Of a DNA stretch of 64,000 nucleotides, positions 10,462 through 20,928 are shown one piece after another. This stretch comes from Gambelia wislizenii (lineage: Eukaryota > Chordata > Lepidosauria > Squamata > Crotaphytidae), in assembly GCA_030847615.1 (NCBI GenBank), contig JAUMIR010000001.1, positions 84,307,501 through 84,371,500 of the forward strand, written 5' to 3'. The number at the start of each line of letters is the position of its first letter. Positions within the stretch are counted from its first letter, which is position 1. The position numbers and the translations under genes were made by a program. The notes under the pieces were generated by a model that did no database searches, was not told where the DNA came from, and was given only the letters and a program-made list of their open reading frames with translations.

Positions 10462-11994
10462 AAACGGTCATAAAGGGAACAAGGCAAACTGTGCAAGGAC
10501 CCAACAGTGGGAGGCAAAAAAACTTGCACAGGCAGCAAGTAAAGGGAACACATGGTCTTAGATGTCTCTATACTAATGCACAGAGCATGGGAAATAACCA
10601 AGATGAACTTGAACTCCTAGCACAACAAAGCAAATATGATATAATAGGCATTAGTGAAACCTGGTGGGATGAGTCTCATGACTGGAACGTAGGAATAGAG
10701 GGGTATAACCTTTATAAGAGAAACAGGCCAAACAGGAAAGGAGGAGGAATAGCATTATATGTCAGGGATATTTACACCAGTGAAGAGGTCCATGACATCA
10801 ATACTGGAAGCCAGGTGGAGAGCATCTGGATAAAAATTAAAGGGGAGGGAAACAACAGGGATGTTATTGTGGGATTCTACTACAGACCCCCAAGTCAGAC
10901 GGAGGAATTGGATGATGCCTTTCTAGAACAGATGAACACACACGCAGAAAGGAGAGATGTAGTAGTGATGGGTGACTTCAACTATCTTGATATTTGCTGG
11001 AAATCTAACTCAACCAAAACTTCAAGGTCTAGCAAATTCCTTACCTGCTGGAAGACAATTTCATGGTCCAAAAGGTGGAAGAGGCAACAAGGGGGTCAGA
11101 TATTTTAGATCTGATCCTAACCAACAGGGATGACCTGGTTAATGGGGTGCAAGTGGTGGGATCCTTAGGTGAGAGTGATCATGTTCTCCTGGAGTTTGTT
11201 ATACAATGGAAAGGATAAGCCAGGCATAGTCAGACATACCTGATTTCAATAAACTCAGGGAAATACTGGGGGTGATCCCATGGTCAGGAATATTAAAAGA
11301 GAAGGGACTTCAAGATGGGACTTTCTCAAAAGGGAGATACTGAAGGCACAATTTCAAACAGTACCAATGAGGAAGAAAAATGGGAGGTGTCTCAAGAAAC
11401 CAGGATGGATGACTAAAGAACTTTCAATGGAGCTAAGTTTTAAACAGAACATGTATAGGGAATGGAAAAAGGGGGAATTCACCAAAGAAGAATTCAAACA
11501 GATAGCGAACACGTGTAGGAGTAAAGTCAGAAAAGCTAAAGCGCAGAATGAGCTCAGGCTCACTAGAGAGGTTAAGAACAATAAAAAGGGTTTTTTGGGG
11601 TATGTCCACAGCAAAAGTAGGAAGAAGGAAATGATAGGGCCACTACGCAGAGAAGATGGCAAAATGCTAACAGGGGACAGAGAAAAGGCAGAATTACTCA
11701 ACACCTTCTTTGCCTCAGTGTTTTCAGAAAAGGAAAAGGGGGACCAACCTGAGGATAATGGAACAGAGGACACAATAGGGATAATCCAGCACAGAATAAG
11801 CAAAGAGGTAGTACAGGAATACCTTCTTAAACTAAATGAATTTAAATCTCCAGGACAGGATGAACTACATCCAAGGGTATTAAAAGAGCTGGCAAATGTA
11901 ATCTCAGAGCCATTGGCAATAATCTTTGAGAACTCCTGGAGAACAGGAGAAGTCCCAGCAGACTGGAGGAGGGCAAACATTGTCCCCCATCTTC

Positions 11995-12018
11995 AAAAAA
12001 AAAAAAAGGGGGGGGAGA
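11995..12018 (+). repeat. A-run/G-run expansion inside CR1 copy 2
   Basis: Thirteen A followed by eight G replace the shorter A5-G4 stretch seen at the same place in copy 1 (minus strand near 4,170). It shifts the RT frame. Confidence 0.85.
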
Positions 12019-12179
12019 TGATCCCAACAATTATTGTCCAGTTAGTCTGACATCCATACCAGGGAAGATTCTAGAGCAGATCATTAAACAGAGAGTCTGT
12101 GAACATTTAGACAGCAATGGCATAATCACAAAAAGTCAACATGGGTTTCAGAGAAACAAGTCATGCCAGACTAATCTGA

Positions 12180-12181
<2 letters not shown>

Positions 12182-12212
<31 letters not shown>

Positions 12213-12224
12213 TTTTTTTTTTTT
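12182..12224 (+). repeat. (TC)n-(T)n microsatellite inside CR1 copy 2
   Basis: About 12 TC units followed by about 20 T. The corresponding place in copy 1 reads ATCTCTATTTTTGATA, so the repeat expanded from that seed. It breaks the RT frame. Confidence 0.92.
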
Positions 12225-13424
12225 GATAGAATTTCCAGCTTGGTAGATGAAGGGAATGCTGTGGATATCGTATACCTTGATTTCAGTAAGGCCTTTGCCA
12301 AGGTTCCCCGTGACATTCTTGCAAACAAGCTTGTAAAATGTGGGCTAGACAAGTTAACTGTTCAATGGATTTGTAATTGGTTGACCGGTCGAACCCAAAG
12401 GGTGCTCAGCAGTGGCTCCTCTTTGTCTTGGAAAGATGTGACCAGTGGGGTGCCACAGGGTTCTGTTCTGGGCCCAGTGCTATTCAACATCTTTATCAAC
12501 GACTTGGATGACCAAATTAGGGGCATACTTATCAAATTTGCAGATGACACCAAATTAGGAGGAGTAGCTAATACCCTAGAGGACAGGATCAGAATCCAAA
12601 ATGACTTGAATAGACTAGAAAGCTGGGCCAAAGCTAACAAAATGAAATTCAGTATGGAGAAATGTAAGGTACTGGACTTAGGGCGGAAAAACAAAATGCA
12701 TAGATATAGGATGGGGGAGACCTGGCTGAACGAGACTACATGTGAAAGGGATCTAGGAGACTTAGGAGACCACAAGTTGAACATGAGTCAACATTGTGAT
12801 GCAGCAGCTAAAATGGCTAATGCGATTTTGGGCTGCATCAATAGAAGTACAGTGTCGAGATCAAGGGAAGTAATAGTGCTGCTCTATTCTGCCTTGGTCA
12901 GGCCTTACCTAGAATACTGTGTCCAGTTCTGGGCACCACAATTAAAAAAGGATATTGACAAATTGGAGTGTGTCTAGAGAAGGGCAACTAAAATGGTGAA
13001 AGGTCTGGAAACCATGCCTTATGAGGAAAGACTTAGGGAGCTGGGTATGTTTAGCCTGGAAAAAAGATGGTTAAGGGGCAATATGATAGCCCTGTTTAAG
13101 TATTTGAAGGGGTGTCACATTGAGGATGGAGCAAGCTTGTTTTCTGCTGCTCCAGAGACTGGAACACAGAGCAATGGATGCAAGCTCCAGAAACAGAGAT
13201 TCCACCTCAACATTAGGAGGAACCTTTTGACAGTAAGAGCTGTTTGGCAGTGGAACACACTCCCTCGGAGCGTGGTGGGGTCTCCTTCCTTGGAGGTCTT
13301 TAAACAGAGGCTGGATTGCCATCTGTTGGGGGTGCTTTGATTGTGATTTCCTGCGTGGCAGGCGGTTGGACAGGATGGCCTTCGTGTTCTCTTCCAACTC
13401 TACAATTCTATGATTCTATGATTC

Positions 13425-14786
13425 AATTAAATGATGGTGGTGGAGGGGGTCTGGGAGAAAACTGGGATGGTGTGGAGCAGGTGAGCAGAACTTCTGGATC
13501 CCATTGGATCAGTGGAACTTTTGTCACCAGACTGGTGGAAAAAAGGAAAGACATGAGAATGCCCTGATAAGGGAGCAAACACCAGCCACAGGCATTCTAG
13601 AGCCATGGGCCAAACAAGTGGTTGGGAAATGCTGCATCTCCATCGCTCTCTCCCTGGTGGAATCTTTTTACTCCAGAATGCCTCCAGCGAGCACCAAGTA
13701 CAAGACACAAATGTGTTGGAACCCCTATCGAAACCATTAAAGTAAACCATTCCAGAAAACTTACCTTAATTTTCTTCAAGAGTGTTGTTCCCTGAGGCAC
13801 ATGTTGTTTTTACTTACCTGTAAACACACATAAAAGGATAAGACTGACAGCTTGAGAGTAGTAGCCCCCTCTAGAGTACATTTTGGCCCTGGGCCTGTAC
13901 TGAAAAAAATTCTGAATAGATATTCTTGGATGTCATCTCTAAGTTTAATTTAAGATATTTTCTAAATTTAATTTCTGTTGTGAAATAGCAAAGATGTTAT
14001 AGACTAACTAGTACTTCTGTAATGTAAGTGCAAGTTCACATCCATTAGAAAGGTGAGACCAATTTTCTAGGTAAGTACCATTGACCAATTTCATCAAAGA
14101 TTAGGTTTATTTTACCACTGGCTCAAACTACATTTCAGACTGGTTTCTCCAGTCTCAATTTCCCGTAAGCATGTAAAGTATAGCCCTAGTGTTTGCTCTC
14201 TTTTGGGATTCCCATGTTGTGAAACCCAAGACCTTACCCAAGAAGAAAAGGAGGCTCTGAGCTGCCCTGACAGCTGGGTTTGTGTTCTGATTTTTCTATT
14301 GCAGCTGCATCAGGTATTGCAACATTTTAAATGTTATCAGAGGAATAATCAGAGCTTGCTGATGGATCAGTATATATTGTTGCAACATTCTTTACTTTCT
14401 TCTTGTTACAACAAACTCATTTTTAAAAATAAATTTATTTATTTATTTATTTATTGCAGTTTGACAGAAGAAACAAAGGTTATTAATTCATCAGATGCAT
14501 ATTTGGGTTAACTGACATCAACTCCATTGACACATCTAGACTCTGGAATCAAACAGGAAATCTTGAATTTAACTAAATATTTGTGATTTTACTGTTGCTG
14601 TTGCTGCTGCTACTTCTCCTCTGCTGCTAGTGGTGGGGCTACTTGCTAATCTGAATGAATATTGTTCTTTGGCTGTATTTCAGATGTCCCTGTGAATGTA
14701 GGAAGACAGCTTCCCAAACTTCCAAATGGCATTTCTGAATTACAAGACATAAACTGAATATAAAAGAAGAAAAAGAGGCCCTAGGC
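13425..14786. other. Intergenic, nothing certain
   Basis: No exon or classifiable repeat seen. A (TTTA)n run lies at 14,436-14,457 and a short CTG-rich stretch near 14,595-14,630. Confidence 0.45.
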
Positions 14787-14915
14787 CAGGGGTGAGGCTT
14801 ATGCAGCTCTCCATACCGTCATGGGAATCATGTGGCCCGCCAAACGTTGTAGGACTGCAACTCCCATTGGCTATGCTGGCTAGGGCTGTTGAGATAGGCA
14901 TGATTACCACCCCTG
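14787..14915. mobile_element. Short hAT-like MITE
   Basis: 129 bp with inverted ends CAGGGGTGAG and CACCCCTG. Inside is the TTGTAGGACTGCAACTCCCA motif common to several interspersed repeats here. The CAGGGGTG terminus is typical of hAT elements; no 8-bp target duplication is visible. Confidence 0.5.
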
Positions 14916-15215
14916 AGCTAGAATATGAATTTCTAATGTAATCAAGTCAGATTACTTGATAGAATTTAGAATTCCACATATTCCTAGGTCCTTAGTATCA
15001 CCTTGTGTCATCCACCTTGGTGCTCTCCAGATGACTTGGACTGAAGCCCCAATCATCCCTGCACCTCTTCCAATCCAGCACCTCTTGAAGTCACCAGGTT
15101 TGGAGACTGCTGTAATTTTTCTAGCTATCTACATTGTCAGTTTTAGCTGGCTGCATAATAAAGAAAAGGACACTGCCTTTATTATTAGCTGCAATCCTGT
15201 TTGTCAGATCATAAA

Positions 15216-16096
15216 CTGGGGGCCCATCTAAATGGTGAAAATACCCCTCATGGAATTCTCTGGGAATCCTACCAGTCTAAACAGGATCCAGTGCCAATTC
15301 ACACTCTTCGGAAGGAGGGGGGTCTCAAAACAGCAAAAACAATGGGGTAAAAGCCTTCGCAGATTTCCCCGTACTTTTTCACAAACTGCAAGCAGGGTGC
15401 ACATTTTTGCTTATAGAACTATAGAACAATAAAAAGACTTATAGACTATAGAACAATAAAAACCCCAAAGGGAAGCACAAAGCTGATTTGCTGGGTGAGA
15501 GTGGGGGTGGGGCTTGGTAGGAAGGCAAGCTCCTGCTGTCGCCATGTTGGATTTTCACCTTAGTGACCACTCACTAAGGCAATAAAAAGGGTCAATACAG
15601 TAGGACCCACATATCCACTGGGGATTGGTTCTGGGGGGGAGGGCATGGATACCAAAAACCATGGATAATAGCGAACTCCATTGAAAATAATGGGACTTCT
15701 GATTTAAAATACCATAGATTTGCTTTGGAGGACCTAGAAAATGGCTAGAGAAGACACATTTTCTAGGAAGACTCTATGGTAGGTGTGCTGTTTTGTGTCC
15801 CATGGACAATTGAATCAGTGGATAATGAATGAGTGGATACAGGGTTCCTGCTGTATTTTCTGTTTTGCTTTCTTATAAAATTGGAGAATCGCTCTATCGT
15901 ACCAGCGTACCTTGGGATGACTTAAAAAAAAAAAAAACAGCGGTGGTGAAGAACTAATGCAAGTAAATCACTCACGTCCACCACCAGGAATGTGAGACTT
16001 ATGGGGGCTTCTGTTTAGACATGTTGCTGCTGCTGCAAGATGCCAATACTATGAGGTATTTTAGATTTTTTTTCCCCCTCGTGTAGATGGGCCCTG
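15216..16096 (-). mobile_element. Unrecognised TIR DNA element, copy U2, split by a Tigger-like MITE
   Basis: Inverted ends CTGGGGGCCCATCTAAATGG and (right, reversed) TCCAGGGCCCATCTACACGA. On the minus strand it matches U3 and U4: the 3' part ATTCCATGAGGGGTATTTTC, a Ser/Leu-free non-coding middle, the GC-box-like AAGCCCCACCCCCAC and the small hairpin CCTTAGTGAGTGGTCACTAA near 15,560-15,585. Excluding the MITE at 15,598-15,853 it is about 625 bp, close to U3 (about 627) and U4 (about 670). Confidence 0.65.
15598..15853. mobile_element. Tigger-like MITE (T1) nested in U2
   Basis: 256 bp bounded by TA on both sides (15,596-15,597 and 15,854-15,855). The left end CAGTAGGACCCACATATCCA and reversed right end CAGCAGGAACCCTGTATCCA are inverted repeats in the style of pogo/Tigger elements (CAG...CCC...TATCC). 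No transposase. Confidence 0.8.
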
Positions 16097-16734
16097 GATT
16101 TACAGTCTCATAGCTGTTGGGGATTCACATTTACAGTCATGAATTACTGAATTTGACCCCCAAAACCTGCCTTCACAGCCTGGCAGTGTCCTGACTGAAA
16201 TGTTTCTGAGGCACTGGAGATGGGGGACAGGAAAATGACACTTACAGTACTCTCCCAGTTGAAGATCCCTCCTTGAGACAAACAGTTGTAGCAAGATCCT
16301 GAGGGGATCTCTCCAGTTGCCTGTTCTTCACACACTCCATGACTGGAAGAGTGCTGCAGATGTCGTTCTACAGGGCTCAATTCACAATGCCTTAGAAATG
16401 CTTCAGTCAGGATGCTGCAAGGCTGTAAAGGTAGTTTTTTTGGGGTGTGGGGTTACATTGGCAGATGTAACTATGGTGGTGGAACTCCATTATCCGTCAG
16501 CAGTGCTGTAAATTGTTTTGTAAGTTAAGTGCCTATATGAAATTGAAAAGAAGCCAGATATTTATTGACCCAAAAATGTGATCTTTATTGCCACACAAAT
16601 TTTACTGCAGAATGTTTTGCTGAGAGAGCATTGATGTTAAATGATCTATATAAAAAATATAAAGGAGAACCAGGCAGAAGAGAAGACTCAATACAGAGAT
16701 TCTAAGAGAGGGAGCCAAGAGGTTAGTAATGTTT
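16097..16734. other. Intergenic, nothing certain
   Basis: A possible inverted pair lies around 16,175-16,440 (CAGCCTGGCAGTGTCCTGAC versus GTCAGGATGCTGCAAGGCTG), suggesting an old palindromic MITE of about 300 bp, too diverged to delimit. Confidence 0.4.
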
Positions 16735-17650
16735 AAGCACTGTTGTGATGCCTGCATCCAGTTCTAGCTGCCATATTTCAAGAAGGATATCATAAAACTG
16801 GAAAAAGTGTAGCAGAGGGCAGACAAAATAATCAGCAGCCTGAAATACTTTTTCTATGAGGAACAGTATCAAATTCCAGGACTTTTTAGTTAAAAAAAAA
16901 AAAATACAACCACCAAGGTGGGTGGCTGGGAGACATCATAGCAGTAGATAAAATTATTCATGGAACACTTTCACACTACCCAGTTACAGTGCTATGAATC
17001 CACTTGAACTGCCATGGCTACTTCCTGTGGAATCTTTTTAATTTGGTTAGGCACTAGAGCTCTCTGACTGAGAATTCTAAGTACTCCTTCCTAAACTTCG
17101 GATCCCAGGATTCTATTGGATGTTCCCATGGCAGTTAAAGTGGAGTCATACCACAATATATGTGTTGTGTGAAACGGCCCAAGAATCTTGACTTGAATCT
17201 CTTGTTTCTTGGTTCCTGTGCTATATTTGTGTGATGTGTGAAAGGGCCCACCCATGGCATGGAGGAAGTTGTTAAAGAGAAAGTCTTCTCCTTCTTTCAT
17301 GATACTATTTGGGACCCTGAGATCATCCAATGAAACCAAATAGTGTGAGAGCCAGACACACACTGCACCTAGTTAAACCTTGGAATTTGCTACCACAAGA
17401 TATGGTGATAGACACAACTTAGATGGCTTTAAAAGGAATTAAGGTGGATTAATGAAAGATAAGGCTATCAGTGGCTAGTAGTCATGATGGCTATCTGGTA
17501 CATCCAGGAGAGAGGCAGCATACTTCTCAATATCAGTTGTAGAGGAACAACAGGAGATGAGGCCTGTTGCCCTGACATCTTTCTTGTTGGTTTCTCAATG
17601 GGCATCTAATTGACTGCTGTGGGAAACAAGGTTTTGGACTAGGCAGGACT
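16735..17650 (+). mobile_element. Old CR1/L3-like LINE 3' end, interrupted by MITE A
   Basis: Broken translation keeps the order of a CR1-clade C-terminus: CIQF, FKKDIIKLEKVQQRADKI, then a GWLGDIIAVDKIIHG-like block ending at 16,962, resuming after 17,355 with LWNLLPQ-like sequence (NLGICYHK) and a 3' end with GFLNGHLI-like sequence near 17,600. It is clearly older and more diverged than CR1 copies 1 and 2. The gap 16,963-17,355 is filled by MITE A copy 2 and a further ~175 bp. Confidence 0.55.
16963..17180. mobile_element. Palindromic MITE, family A, copy 2
   Basis: Left end ACTTTCACACTACC and right end TTGTGTGAAACGGCCC. The halves are inverted (CCACTTGAACTGCCATGG against CCATGGCAGTTAAAGTGG). 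It sits inside the older LINE at 16,735-17,650, so it is younger. The 17,181-17,260 stretch has another GTGTGAAAGGGCCC end, hinting at a second partial copy. Confidence 0.65.
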
Positions 17651-18544
17651 TTGTTCCAATTTGACAGGGCACTGCTTGCCCTCTGATGTCCTAGTTGGCT
17701 CCTAACAGGCAGTCAACTGTCAACTGAAAACATTCAGAATTCAGAGACAGTCATAGATGTTTCCTGGATAACTGCATTAGAAATGAAGAGTATACTTTTC
17801 CCCCCTTCCTGTGGGTAGCATTTATGTGGCTTTATAAAAGCGCCCAAAAAAAATAATTAGAAAAGCAAAAGAGAAAGAAACTTTACAAAAGCAAGCCCTT
17901 AGGAAAATTTCTTTTATGCCTTTTAAATGGTTCCAATAGTCAGTACTGAAGCATTTAAGAGAATAAGAGAATAGCCATTGGTACTGTCACTGTTCTTGAT
18001 GCAATAATACTAAAAAGCTCACTAAGTTTTACCTGTAAAGTTCACTGTGTACTATGAGCATGAACCTTGGCTTTTTTTTTTGCCCACTCAGAAGGAACTG
18101 AAATGCAAACAAATAGAGCATTCATTGGTAAACAAACATCCTGGTCTCTCTCAGCTCTCCCAAGCAGTGGATATCTCTGCAAAAGAATATTCCTTCTGTG
18201 CTTCGTTTTTGGTGCTTGGAATGATACATTGCAATGAAGTATAATAAATCATCATTGCCAAGTTTAATGTGGGCCCATGTTCTCATTATCCACATGCTTC
18301 AGCATCTCTGATGGAGACACACAATAATGTACACAGTCCCAATTCTCAAGGAAAAACAGGTTCAATAGCTTGGACCAATTTATAGTACCTCCCATAAGAG
18401 GGTGACCAGCTTTAGCATGACTTTCAAATGGTACAGTTTTCTGACAGAGACTGCCATTTTTCATTCGTTATACTTCATTAGAAAGCTAGAAGGCATTTGG
18501 GAGGAGCAAAAATGATTTATTTATTTATTTTGCTAGAGCAGATA
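17651..18544. other. Intergenic, nothing recognised
   Basis: No gene or repeat that I can name. Confidence 0.45.
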
Positions 18545-18626
18545 CAATGGGGGGGGGCAGCTCTCCAAGGTTTGCTGAGGAGCTAATGCAGTCCTCTACC
18601 CTTCCACAGTTGCTCACCCCTGTTGT
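18545..18626. mobile_element. Truncated hAT-like MITE end
   Basis: The AATGCAGTCCTCTACCCTTC block followed by CACAGTTGCTCACCCCTG matches the right end of the element at 32,232-32,493. The left end is degraded behind a G-run. Confidence 0.4.
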
Positions 18627-18658
18627 AAGAACTTTAATTCCTGAAAGCAATGTAGATT

Positions 18659-18840
18659 TGTTATTGTTATGTTACTTCAAGTTGACGCTAACTTCTGGTG
18701 ACCATATCACAGGGTTATCTTGGCAAGATTTACTCAGAGGTTTGCCATTGCCTTCCCATTAGGCTGAGAGAATATGACTTGCCTAAGGTTACCCAGTGGG
18801 TTTGCATTGCTGAGTGGGGATTTGAATCCTGGTCTCCTAA
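18659..18840 (-). mobile_element. tRNA-related SINE, reversed, partial
   Basis: Minus-strand reading has a B-box-like GGATTCAAATCC, then CCACTGGGTAACCTTAGGCA and GAGTAAATCTTGCCAAGATA, ending in a tail related to CTTGAAGTAAC. The same family is in plus orientation at 60,248-60,482. The tail resembles Bov-B LINE ends. It directly abuts the 5S SINE that follows. Confidence 0.7.
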
Positions 18841-18849
18841 ATACTCTAA

Positions 18850-19085
18850 AGGTACCAGATCCGGTCAGATTTTGGAAGCTAAGCAGGGTCAGCTCTGATT
18901 AATACTTGGATAGGAGACCACAAACAAATACTAGGTGCTGTAGACTGCATTCCAGAAGAAGGAACTGGCAAAAACACCTCTGAGTATTCCTTGCCTAAGA
19001 AAAAAACCCTATGAAATTCATGGGGTCACCAAAAGTCAACAGGCAACTTGGAGGCACATGCGCGCACGCACACACACACACACAC
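18850..19085 (+). mobile_element. 5S-rRNA-derived SINE (5S-Sauria type) with (CA)n tail
   Basis: The head reads TTGGAAGCTAAGCAGGGTCA, then AATACTTGGATAGGAGACC and AGGTGCTGTAG, clearly 5S rRNA positions from about 40 to 115 with the A and C boxes of its internal pol III promoter. The body ends CATGGGGTCACC...CAGGCAACTTGGAGGCAC then a CA microsatellite at 19,060-19,084. It is not a functional 5S gene: the 5' third is missing. Confidence 0.88.
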
Positions 19086-19487
19086 TTCAACACTCAAACC
19101 ACTGCACATCATGGTTGCTCAGCTGCACTGGGTTGGCTCAGCATTTAGATATCTGCTACTAAATTAATTAATTAAAACATATAATAAAGCAATTTAAGAG
19201 AGTAATCCTTTTATTAGAGAATATTTATGAATACAATTTAACATAAAAACAATAAATAATACACATTGAATCCAATGCAATTGCAATAAATAAATAAGTA
19301 ATATATAGGAATCAAATCTCTTTCCTAGGTTTGGTTAAATTCTTAAAATATATTTTAAAAGAAAAAGAGCGTACTAAAGGAGACCAAAAATATATTTTGC
19401 CTTTAGATCACAGATAAGAGATCACTAACATATCCAACAGATGCACACCATACATAAAACTATTCCCAATCTTATCATTCCCTCTCA
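19086..19487. other. Intergenic, AT-rich, nothing certain
   Basis: The 19,195-19,300 block (AATACAATTTAACATAAAAA) may be a reversed LINE tail. Not classifiable. Confidence 0.35.
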
Positions 19488-19582
19488 ACACACTATGGGT
19501 TTCCATGGCCATGCAGGGATTTGAACCCTGGTCTCCAGTGTCATACTCCAAATCTCAAACCACTACACCACTCTGGCTCTCA
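19488..19582 (-). mobile_element. tRNA-related SINE head, reversed, partial
   Basis: On the minus strand: GAGAGCCAGAGTGGTGTAGT (A-box-like), TTGAGATTTGGAGTATGACA, then a B-box-like GGTTCAAATCCCTGCATGG. This is the tRNA-derived head missing from the 18,659-18,840 copy, here without its tail. Confidence 0.7.
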
Positions 19583-19586
19583 ATTT

Positions 19587-19724
19587 GGAGTTTAGGGAGT
19601 GGCATCTAGAATTCTCAAGCAGAGAGCTCTTGGGCCTCACTAAACTACAAACCCCAGAATGCCACAGGATACTGGCATGGCAGTTAAAGTGGCATCATAG
19701 CACTATAACAGTGTAGTGTGATAG
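19587..19724. mobile_element. Palindromic MITE, family A, copy 3 (right half)
   Basis: Contains GGAGTTTAGGGAGTGGCATC, AACTACAAACCCCAGAATGC and GGCATGGCAGTTAAAGTGGC, ending in GTGTAGTGTGATAG. The terminal AAAGGGCCCT of the other copies is replaced by the start of MITE B copy 2. Confidence 0.6.
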
Positions 19725-20030
19725 GAGATTATCAGATGCAGCAAAAAGCACAAGAGCAAAATGCCAGGACGACATTGCTGTCCCGCAAATGGGACCCAGT
19801 TTCAGACGATGAGGTCGCCATCGCATTCTGCTCCTGCACTGCAGTCGTTAGTAAGGTGTCACTTTTCATTGACGGGACCTCCCCATCAATGAAAAGCTAA
19901 CGGCCGCAGCACAGGAGCAGAACGCGACGAGGATGAAGACGTCTGAAACCAGATCCCATTCACGGGACAGAAACGTCATTCTGGTGTTCTGTTCGTGTAC
20001 TTTTTGGACACGTCTGATAATCTCCAGAGA
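19725..20030. mobile_element. Long palindromic MITE, family B, copy 2
   Basis: Two arms of about 145 bp. Left: GGAGATTATCAGATGCAGC...GGACCCAGTTTCAGACGATG...TCTGCTCCTGCACTGCAGTC...CTTTTCATTGACGGGACC. Right, reversed: GGAGATTATCAGACGTGTCC...GGATCTGGTTTCAGACGTC...TCTGCTCCTGTGCTGCGGCC...CTTTTCATTGATGGGG. CpG-containing sites differ most, as expected of methylation decay. The small frames in both strands are by-products of the symmetry. Confidence 0.75.
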
Positions 20031-20928
20031 CTGCTTAGATGTTGGGTTACAGTCAAGGTGTGCCATGAGGAAATTACACTTCATAACTTATCCTGAGGGG
20101 AATTAGCAATTGAATACATACCATGAAAGTAGAGAGAGGGAGTTTAATATAAGAAATTTATTTATATATGACTTTCCTATAGAATGGGAGAGTTGGTCAG
20201 TCAAAAACATTTCAGCTTTGAGCCTCTCACCAATAGCTGTTTGTATCAAATGCAAAACCAACAAAATAATAGAGAAGACAAATTGACAGGGAAATTACTG
20301 ATGTCAAATAATGAAACAGGGAGGGTGCTATGGATCTGGAAGGAAGTGCTGATTACCTAGATGCCTTTTGGAAAACATAAAATGTAAAATAGCACAAGGT
20401 TACAAAACATGAGGGACAGAATGAAGAGATGGCAGAAAGAAAATTGGGGGAAAAGAAAGGTTGGTTTAAATGCAGGTATTTCCCTATTTCAGAAATAAAG
20501 GGATATGAGAGATGGTATTTCTCGAAGGGCTGTTGGAAATCTGGGATTTCCTCAGGTGGACTGGATAAAAGGCCTATTGAGGTCAATGGGTTAATTATGG
20601 GATCAACTATTACAAGACAACATTTAGGGCTCTCAACCCTTCTCCTTTTGGATCCTTGCTGAAACAGCTGAGTCACAAAGTCCTGCAATTCCAGAAAATG
20701 GAATTTGTGTGAAAGGCATCAGCTTGTTCCCACTGAAAGGCAAACAAGATTGCTTATCATTGCAACGTCACAAATTATCTAAAGATGATGGGTAACCTTG
20801 CTGAGTCATAAAAGATAGGCTAGGTAGTTAGTCTGTTCTTGCACATATGGAAAATATAAGTTCTTGAGAAAGATAGGAGAAGACAAGGCTATGCTAAAAG
20901 TTACTGATCTGTCATTGAGTTAGATTTA
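20031..20928. other. Intergenic, nothing recognised
   Basis: The antisense 111-residue frame (20,353-20,688) has no recognisable domain and is judged chance. Confidence 0.45.

Larger units (their letters stand above)
10462..13424 (+). mobile_element. CR1 LINE, nearly complete ORF2, frame-broken (copy 2)
   Basis: A non-LTR retrotransposon. From 10,555 the apurinic endonuclease begins (LYTNAQSMGNNQDELELL, then ISETWWDE and VVMGDFNY), followed by a frameshift near 11,000. SDHVLLEF lies in another frame near 11,175. The linker and RT run 11,280-12,050, and after the homopolymer/microsatellite break again from 12,240 (LDFSKAFAKVPRD, GVPQGSVLGPVLFN, FADDTKLGG). The C-terminal domain is at 12,960-13,340, and the 3' tail ATTCTATGATTCTATG at 13,406-13,421. 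ORF1 is missing. It is inactive through several frameshifts, yet close to copy 1 throughout, suggesting a recently active subfamily. Confidence 0.93.

Noticed and set aside
11354..11980. 208-codon antisense frame in CR1 copy 2
   Set aside because: Shadow of the CR1 linker/RT frame; the same shadow appears in CR1 copy 1.
18850..19085. Functional 5S rRNA gene
   Set aside because: The 5' third of 5S is missing, box positions are mutated and a SINE body with a CA tail follows; it is a SINE.
19488..19582. tRNA gene or tRNA pseudogene
   Set aside because: The B box is followed by the SINE body seen elsewhere and no cloverleaf is complete.
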